This document shows positions 58,787 through 64,000 of a stretch of 64,000 nucleotides of DNA, in pieces. Made by a program: the position numbers and the translations under genes. The notes under the pieces are model-generated. The model did not search any database and had not been told where the DNA came from. It saw nothing but the letters and a program-made list of their open reading frames with translations. The DNA comes from Bradyrhizobium sp. CCBAU 051011 (GTDB lineage: Bacteria; Pseudomonadota; Alphaproteobacteria; Rhizobiales; Xanthobacteraceae): positions 1,840,501-1,904,500 of the forward strand of contig NZ_CP022222.1 of the NCBI RefSeq assembly GCF_009930815.1, written 5' to 3'. How positions within the stretch are numbered: position 1 is the stretch's first letter; each line of letters opens with the position of its first letter.

Positions 58787-60853
58787 ATGAAAGCACTGAA
58801 AATTGCCGGCGCCGCCATTGCCGCCGTGATCGTCGTCATCGCGCTGCTGCTGGTGATCGGCGTCCCCTCCGGCTACCTGACGGCGCAGATACAGGAGCGG
58901 GTCGAGCGCGAAACCGGCTACAAGCTCGCCATCAATGGCGGCGCCAAGATCGGCCTGTGGCCGCAGCTCAACATTCGGCTGAACGATGTCACGCTGGAGA
59001 ATCCCAGGGATCGCGACATCAATCGCCGTTTCACGGCCGCGAGCATTGAGGCGGACGTGACGCTTGCGAGCCTGTGGGCCGGCAAGCCGCAGATCACCGA
59101 CCTCGTCATCATCCGCCCCGTGGTGAATCTGCCGCTGCAACGCGAGCGCGCGAGGGACACTACTCCTGCCACGAAGCCCGCGAGCGGCAAGTCCGCTGAT
59201 GCCTTTTCGATCGAGCATGTCAGCATCACTGGCGGCACCATCGTGCTCTCCAATGTGCGCGACCGCGTCGAGAGAAGGATCGAGACCGTCAACGCCGACA
59301 TCACTGTCGACGCCGACCGCAAGGTCGTGCTGACCGGCAGCGGGCGCAGCAGTGGCTCTCCGCTGAAATTCGAGGTCAAGGCGGCGCTGCCCGCAGCACC
59401 GGTCGAGCGGCAGAACATCCCGGCCGAGATCAAGATCGACGCGCCCGGCCTGCTGACCGCGCAGCTCACGGCCAAGGCCGAAGCCCGGCTCAACGGCTCG
59501 GTCGTGATGATCAACAGCGTCACCGGCGCGCTTGGTGACGGCGCATTCAACGGCTGGGCCTCGGTCGATCTGTCGAGCAAGCCGCTGGTAAAACTCGATC
59601 TCGATTTCCAGCGGCTCACGGTCGAGATGTCGCGCAGCACCGATTCCTCGGCGCAGCCCTGGAGCAATGCGACGATCGACGTCAACGGCCTCAATTACGT
59701 CGACCTGCAGGCGCGCATTTCCGCGGCCGAACTCAAGATCGGCGACGCCCGCTTCACCCCCGCCGCGATCGACGCCAACCTTACAAGCGGTGTCCTGAAG
59801 GCGCAGGTTTCCAATCTCGGCGCCTACGAGGGCAACGCCAGCGGCGACCTGACCGCCGACGTCTCCACCGCCACTCCCACCTATGCGATGCGGGCCGATC
59901 TCACCGGCGTGCGCGCGCTGCCGCTGCTGAGCGGCCTTGCCGATTTCGACAAGCTCGACGGCAAGATGCAGGCGAAGATCAGCGTGCGCTCCTCCGGCAT
60001 CAGCCAGCGCGCGATCATGTCGAACATGGCCGGCACCGCCTTCGTCGTGTTCCAGGACGGCGCGATCAAGGGGCTCAATGTCGCGCAGATGATCCGCTCG
60101 CTGACGGCGAGTACGCTGTCGGGCTGGCAGGAGAGCGCGGAAAAGGCGACGGATCTGTCGCAATTGTCGGCGTCGTTCAGGATCGACAAGGGCCAGGCGC
60201 AGACCACCGATCTCAACCTCGTCGGGCCGCTGGTGAAGATGACCGGCGTCGGCACCATCGATCTCGGCACCAAGCAGATCGGTTTTCGCGTCGAGCCAAA
60301 ACTCGTGATGACCACCGAAGGCCAGGGCCGCGCCGGCGATCCGGTCGGGTTCGGCATTCCCGTGATGATCGAGGGCCCGTGGGGGAGCCCACGGATCTAT
60401 CCGGAGATGCAGGGCATCCTCGACAATCCGGAAGCGGGCTATGCCAAGCTGAAAGAAATGGGCAAGGGCCTGTTCGGGCCCAATGGCGCCGGGCTTGGTG
60501 CTGCGATCGGCAACCTGCTCGGCGGACAGCCGGGAACGGCCGGCGGACAGGGCAATGCATCCGGCACCGGCCAGGCCGGCAAGCCGAACGAGCCGCTCGG
60601 CGGCCAGCTCGGCGAGACCATCGGCAATCTGATTCAGCAGGGCTTGAGCGGATTAGGACAAGGCCAGGGCGGCGCGCGGCCGGGCGGTCAACGCAGCCTG
60701 ACGCCGACCTCGCCAGCCGAGGCGCCAACCCAGGCTGCGCCACCCCAAGCCGCACCGGCCGAGCCCGCCGCTCCCACGCCGCCCGGCGATACGACCGCGC
60801 AGCAGGACAGCCAGCCGATGAACGAGGTGTTACGGCAATTGTTCAATCGGTGA
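58787..60853 (+). CDS. AsmA-family protein
   Basis: A 688-aa envelope protein. One N-terminal membrane helix (about residues 6-26, IAGAAIAAVIVVIALLLVIG) is followed by the AsmA N domain (INGGAKIGLWPQLNIRLNDV) and a long beta-rich body to about residue 570, typical of proteins with chorein-like lipid-transfer grooves. The C-terminal about 110 residues are Gly, Gln, Pro and Ala-rich and low-complexity (GGQPGTAGGQGN). ATG 58787 was chosen at the membrane helix. Likely role: phospholipid transport or outer-membrane homeostasis. Confidence 0.88.
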   Translation: MKALKIAGAAIAAVIVVIALLLVIGVPSGYLTAQIQERVERETGYKLAINGGAKIGLWPQLNIRLNDVTLENPRDRDINRRFTAASIEADVTLASLWAGKPQITDLVIIRPVVNLPLQRERARDTTPATKPASGKSADAFSIEHVSITGGTIVLSNVRDRVERRIETVNADITVDADRKVVLTGSGRSSGSPLKFEVKAALPAAPVERQNIPAEIKIDAPGLLTAQLTAKAEARLNGSVVMINSVTGALGDGAFNGWASVDLSSKPLVKLDLDFQRLTVEMSRSTDSSAQPWSNATIDVNGLNYVDLQARISAAELKIGDARFTPAAIDANLTSGVLKAQVSNLGAYEGNASGDLTADVSTATPTYAMRADLTGVRALPLLSGLADFDKLDGKMQAKISVRSSGISQRAIMSNMAGTAFVVFQDGAIKGLNVAQMIRSLTASTLSGWQESAEKATDLSQLSASFRIDKGQAQTTDLNLVGPLVKMTGVGTIDLGTKQIGFRVEPKLVMTTEGQGRAGDPVGFGIPVMIEGPWGSPRIYPEMQGILDNPEAGYAKLKEMGKGLFGPNGAGLGAAIGNLLGGQPGTAGGQGNASGTGQAGKPNEPLGGQLGETIGNLIQQGLSGLGQGQGGARPGGQRSLTPTSPAEAPTQAAPPQAAPAEPAAPTPPGDTTAQQDSQPMNEVLRQLFNR

Positions 60854-61061
60854 GTGCGGCGCTCCCTCGCCCCGCGCCCGGCCGCGACGACGAATCCCAC
60901 GATTTTCTGCCTGGAATCGTGGCTAACCATGCTGGCGGACGGACCGCCGGTCCTGTCAATTCGTGCTAAACAGGCCCTCATCCGGGGCGCCAATTGTGGC
61001 ATGCCCCACAAGCGACGAACGGATGCGCGCGCTATTCTGGGCGTGGCGCACGAGGGTCCGG

Positions 61062-63527
61062 ATGAGCGAGGGCAAGGACAGGGTCTGGTTTCTGCGCGAG
61101 GGGCTGTTCGCCAAATACGTCGTCGCGCTGGTCGGGCTCGTCGTGTTCGTGCTGGCCGTCAACGGCGCGATGGAAATCTGGATCACCTATCGCGGCATCA
61201 AGAGCTCGCTCCACGACGGCATGTCGGACAAGGCGGAGGCGACCGCCAAGCGCATCCAGCAGTCGCTCTCCGACCTCGAACGGCAGATTTCCTGGGTGAC
61301 GCGCGCCAGCGCCACCAAGGACAGCGAAGCCGCAACGCTGGAGCTCCGCCGCGCCGACTACGCCCAATTGCTGCGTCAGGTTTCTCAGGTCAGCCAGCTC
61401 TCGCTGCTGAATGCCCAGGGCCGCGAACAGCTTCGCATGACGCGCCAGATCGTCACGCCCGGCAGCAACGCGGACTTCTCCCGGGACGTCAGGTTGACCG
61501 AGACCGCCGCACGCGGCACCAGTTTTGCCCCGGCCTACTTCCGCGGCGAGCGGCCATTCATGTCGATCGTGCTGTCGCATGCCGATGGCGCCGTCACGGT
61601 GGCCGAAATCGATCTTGATTTCCTCTCTGAATTTCTGATCGACGCCCAGATCGGCAGGGTGGCGTACGCCTATGTCACGGACGCCAGGGGCGACGTGCTG
61701 GCCACTTCCTCGAACGGGCCCGAGGTCGGCAAGAATTTGTCGAAGCTGCCGCAGGTCTTGGCCGTCAGCAAGCCCGGCGGCGTCGCGCCCGCGTCAGGCA
61801 CCGATGTCAGGGGCGACGCCGTGCTGACGACATCGAGCGTGGTGCCGAAACTCGGCTGGCGCGTATTCTTCGAGCAGCCGACGGCGCAGGCGCTGACACC
61901 GATCCGCGACCAGCTGGTGCGGATCGCGCTTCTGATCGGGCTCGGCCTCGTGGTCGCGATCATCGCCGGCACCATCATGGCGCGGCGCATGCTGGTGCCG
62001 ATCACGGCGCTGCAGGCCGGCGCGCGGCGGCTCGGCGCCGGCGATTTCGGCCACCGCATCGAGGTGAAGACGGCGGACGAGCTGGAGGAGCTCGCCAACC
62101 AGTTCAACGGCATGGCCGGGCAGCTCGCCGAGACCTATTCGAACCTCGAATCCAAGGTCAAGGAGCGGACGCGGGACCTGGCGCAATCGATCAACGAGCT
62201 CAAGGTGCTCGAGGAGGTCGGCCGCGCGGTCGCCTCCTCGCTCGACCTCAACGCCGTGCTGCCGACGGTCGCCGCGCGCGCGCTCGAAATCACCCATGCC
62301 GACGCCGTGCTGATTTATGGCTATGACGCCGGCAATCATCAGTTCAACCTGACGGAGGCGATCGGCATCGACAAGGACGCCGAGGGCCGCCACCGCGCCA
62401 TCGACGCTGACCACTCGCCGCTCGGCGAAGCCGCGACCAGCGGCGAGCCGATCGCGATCCCGCAGCTCAGCGCGATATCCGAACATCCCTTGCGCGATGT
62501 CGCTGTTGAGGCCGGCTTCCACTCGGTGCTGGTGGTGCCGCTGGTGGACCAGACCGGCATTCTGGGATCGCTGGTGGTGCTGCGGCGGAACGAGGGCGAA
62601 TTCTCCGCCAATTTGATCGGCCTGATGAAGACCTTCGCGCACCAGGCGGTGCTGGCGATGCGCAATGCACGGCTGTTCACCGAAGTGGACCACAAGAGCC
62701 GCGAGCTGCAGGACGCCAACGACATCGTGCGCCAGCAGGCCGGCAAGCTGCAGGAGCAGACCGACCAGCTCCGCGACTGGAACAGATCGCTGGAGGAGCG
62801 GGTGGAGACGCAGCTCGGCGAGATCGAGCGCATCCGGCGGCTGGAGCGTTTCCTGGCGCCGCAGGTGGCGCAACTGATCGCCTCCTCCGATGGCCATGCG
62901 GGCCTGCTCGACAGCCACCGCCGCGAGGTGACGGTCGTGTTCTGCGACCTGCGCGGCTTTACGGCATTCACCGAGACCACCGAGCCGGAAGAGGCGATGA
63001 ACGTGCTGCGCGAATATCACGCAGCGCTCGGCGAGCTGATCTTCAAGTACGAGGGCACGCTCGACCGTTATGCCGGCGACGGCGTGATGATCCTGTTCAA
63101 CGCGCCGATCCAGTTCGACGATCACACCGCGCGCGCGGTGCGGATGGCGGTGGAAATGCGCGACACGGTCGGCGGCCTGACCGAGAAGTGGCGCAACCGT
63201 GGCCACAATCTCGGCTTCGGCATCGGCATCGCGCTCGGCTACGCCACGCTCGGCCAGATCGGTTTCGAGCAGCGGCTTGAATATGCAGCAATCGGCAGCG
63301 TCACCAATCTGGCGTCGCGCCTGTGCGACGAGGCCAAGGCCAACCAGATCGTGGTGAGCCGTCGCGTCTACGGCATGGTGGAGCAGTGGGTCGAGGGCCG
63401 GCCGATCGATGATCTGAACCTGAAGGGATTCAATCATCCGATCCTGGCGGCGGAGATCGTGAGCTGGCGCGAGGCGGTGGATAATGTGGTGGATGCAGCG
63501 GCCGCGCGACGGAAGAAGATGCAGTAA
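61062..63527 (+). CDS. adenylate/guanylate cyclase with periplasmic sensor, HAMP and GAF domains
   Basis: An 821-aa membrane-bound class III cyclase. Order: membrane helix (about 15-38), a periplasmic Cache-like sensor (about 40-280), second membrane helix (about 285-305), HAMP (RRMLVPITALQAGARRLGAG), GAF domain (about 385-540), coiled coil (residues about 550-605) and the cyclase domain with metal Asp in VVFCDLRGFTAF and YAGDGVMILF. Whether it makes cAMP or cGMP is unclear. ATG 61062 chosen; upstream GTG 60963 adds a poor leader. It could feed the nearby CRP-like protein (inferred). Confidence 0.9.
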   Translation: MSEGKDRVWFLREGLFAKYVVALVGLVVFVLAVNGAMEIWITYRGIKSSLHDGMSDKAEATAKRIQQSLSDLERQISWVTRASATKDSEAATLELRRADYAQLLRQVSQVSQLSLLNAQGREQLRMTRQIVTPGSNADFSRDVRLTETAARGTSFAPAYFRGERPFMSIVLSHADGAVTVAEIDLDFLSEFLIDAQIGRVAYAYVTDARGDVLATSSNGPEVGKNLSKLPQVLAVSKPGGVAPASGTDVRGDAVLTTSSVVPKLGWRVFFEQPTAQALTPIRDQLVRIALLIGLGLVVAIIAGTIMARRMLVPITALQAGARRLGAGDFGHRIEVKTADELEELANQFNGMAGQLAETYSNLESKVKERTRDLAQSINELKVLEEVGRAVASSLDLNAVLPTVAARALEITHADAVLIYGYDAGNHQFNLTEAIGIDKDAEGRHRAIDADHSPLGEAATSGEPIAIPQLSAISEHPLRDVAVEAGFHSVLVVPLVDQTGILGSLVVLRRNEGEFSANLIGLMKTFAHQAVLAMRNARLFTEVDHKSRELQDANDIVRQQAGKLQEQTDQLRDWNRSLEERVETQLGEIERIRRLERFLAPQVAQLIASSDGHAGLLDSHRREVTVVFCDLRGFTAFTETTEPEEAMNVLREYHAALGELIFKYEGTLDRYAGDGVMILFNAPIQFDDHTARAVRMAVEMRDTVGGLTEKWRNRGHNLGFGIGIALGYATLGQIGFEQRLEYAAIGSVTNLASRLCDEAKANQIVVSRRVYGMVEQWVEGRPIDDLNLKGFNHPILAAEIVSWREAVDNVVDAAAARRKKMQ

Positions 63528-63536
63528 CTGCTTTGC

Positions 63537-63633
63537 AGGGTAGGTAAAGCGAAGGCGTGCCTACCATTCCCTCGGGAGCGTGACGTTGCACGGTGGGGGG
63601 CACGGCTCCGCTTTGCCTGCCCTACGAGGCTGT
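63537..63633. repeat. dispersed inverted repeat, family E
   Basis: CAGGGTAGGTAAAGCGAAGG with CGTGCCTACC on the left is mirrored by GGGCACGGCTCCGCTTTGCC with TGCCCTACGA on the right. A two-hairpin intergenic element that follows the cyclase stop by about 10 bases and may help end its message. Confidence 0.65.
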
Positions 63634-63780
63634 TGCGGCCGTCCAGCCAAAAATATGGAAAACAACCCCATGCAAGGTAGCCGGCGACTGCCGGCGTGAT
63701 GCCAGGCTGCATCAGCTCTCGACGAGGGCTTGCAAAACCCAGATCGGACTTTTTTCCTATCGCAAATTGAGGCGCGCTGA

Positions 63781-63968
63781 AGCAACTAGCTGCCGTAGAT
63801 GGGGTAACGGGCCCCGGTCCACCCTCCAGGCAAGCCGCGCTTGCTACGGCGGTGTTGGGTGGCGCGCTTCGCGCGACCTGCCTGGAAGGCGGGCGGTCGT
63901 CCCTCACATTGATGGTGTTACGGAGTCAGAGGGATGAGCCTCGCTCCAAGCATCAAGGAGAGACGACC
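63781..63968 (+). ncRNA. candidate IS110 5' non-coding RNA (bridge RNA) region
   Basis: In IS110-group elements the non-coding end before the transposase encodes a structured guide RNA. Here TCCAGGCA (63825-63832) pairs with TGCCTGGA (63879-63886), enclosing two further hairpins: GCCG/CGGC and CGCGC-TTC-GCGCG. Transposase ATG follows within 85 bases. The position and structure fit; target- and donor-binding loops could not be assigned, and the element's left end was not found. Remaining bases from 63634 show no gene. Confidence 0.5.
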
Positions 63969-64000
63969 ATGGAGCATTATGCCGGAATCGACGTGTCATT
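63969..64000 (+). CDS. IS110-family transposase, N-terminal end only (cut by window edge)
   Basis: Only 10 codons are visible: MEHYAGIDVS. This is the usual start of IS110-family DEDD transposases, whose first catalytic Asp lies in the GIDVS motif. AAGGAGAGACGACC gives a strong ribosome site before the ATG. Complete length, subgroup (IS110 or IS1111) and ends cannot be seen. Confidence 0.75.
   Translation, partial: MEHYAGIDVS

Noticed and set aside
61794..63437. Minus-strand open frame opposite the cyclase
   Set aside because: It mirrors the coding strand of a clear multidomain cyclase and shows no known domain.

Overview
The window is GC-rich, dense, gene-by-gene chromosomal DNA from an alphaproteobacterium. 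It most likely comes from Bradyrhizobium or a close relative in the Nitrobacteraceae. This rests on an ACC deaminase gene with its divergent Lrp-type regulator, form II carbon-monoxide-dehydrogenase-like genes, lone TctC-type binding proteins, a homogentisate pathway, and several families of short palindromic intergenic repeats of the kind common in that group. The genus is inferred from protein families and repeat style, not from a marker gene.

Layout. 1-2.2 kb: the end of a VIT/vWA surface protein with an LPxTA-type sorting signal, then its dedicated class GN sortase. 2.3-10.5 kb: an NDP-forming acyl-CoA synthetase, a secreted trypsin-like protease, a HAD phosphatase, then a tight run of MoxR ATPase, CoxE-like vWA protein and RecQ helicase. 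10.6-12.2 kb: acdS and divergent acdR. 12.3-16.2 kb: small hypothetical or secreted proteins and a second secreted protease. 16.4-24.5 kb: a GT87-type membrane enzyme, two TctC-like binding proteins, a secreted TPR protein, a FecR-domain protein and, divergent from it, a large VCBS-repeat protein whose repeats gain cysteines one after another. 24.7-26.3 kb: dgoK-dgoA. 26.4-27.5 kb: two small secreted proteins and tRNA-Ser(GGA). 27.7-31.7 kb: an MFS transporter-otsB-otsA run for trehalose synthesis. 32-34.5 kb: a DUF3175 protein and a methyl-accepting chemotaxis protein. 35-40 kb: coxS-coxL-coxM and a CaiB/AMACR-type CoA transferase.

40-48.6 kb is aromatic catabolism. It holds hpd with a divergent Lrp regulator and a five-gene minus-strand operon (group A flavin hydroxylase, DUF2783 protein, unusual MBL-fold protein, hmgA, fahA), with a divergent MarR regulator. 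48.7-50.7 kb: a RidA protein, a frameshifted 3-hydroxyisobutyrate-dehydrogenase-like gene and an AHL-lactonase-family hydrolase. 51.2-58.6 kb: a caspase-fold protein that has lost both catalytic residues, an OmpA-like protein, an RND efflux pair and a CRP-like regulator. 58.8-63.5 kb: an AsmA-family protein and a multidomain adenylate/guanylate cyclase. The right edge cuts an IS110-family transposase just after its start; its structured 5' non-coding DNA is a candidate bridge-RNA locus.

How the genes fit together: hpd, hmgA and fahA take 4-hydroxyphenylpyruvate through homogentisate to fumarate and acetoacetate, and the flavin hydroxylase plus DUF2783 protein may feed another phenolic acid into homogentisate. 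The MoxR/CoxE pair could mature the molybdenum enzyme encoded 26 kb away. The CRP-like regulator keeps the E. coli CRP DNA-reading residues, a perfect TGTGA-N6-TCACA site lies in the same window, and a nucleotide cyclase sits nearby.
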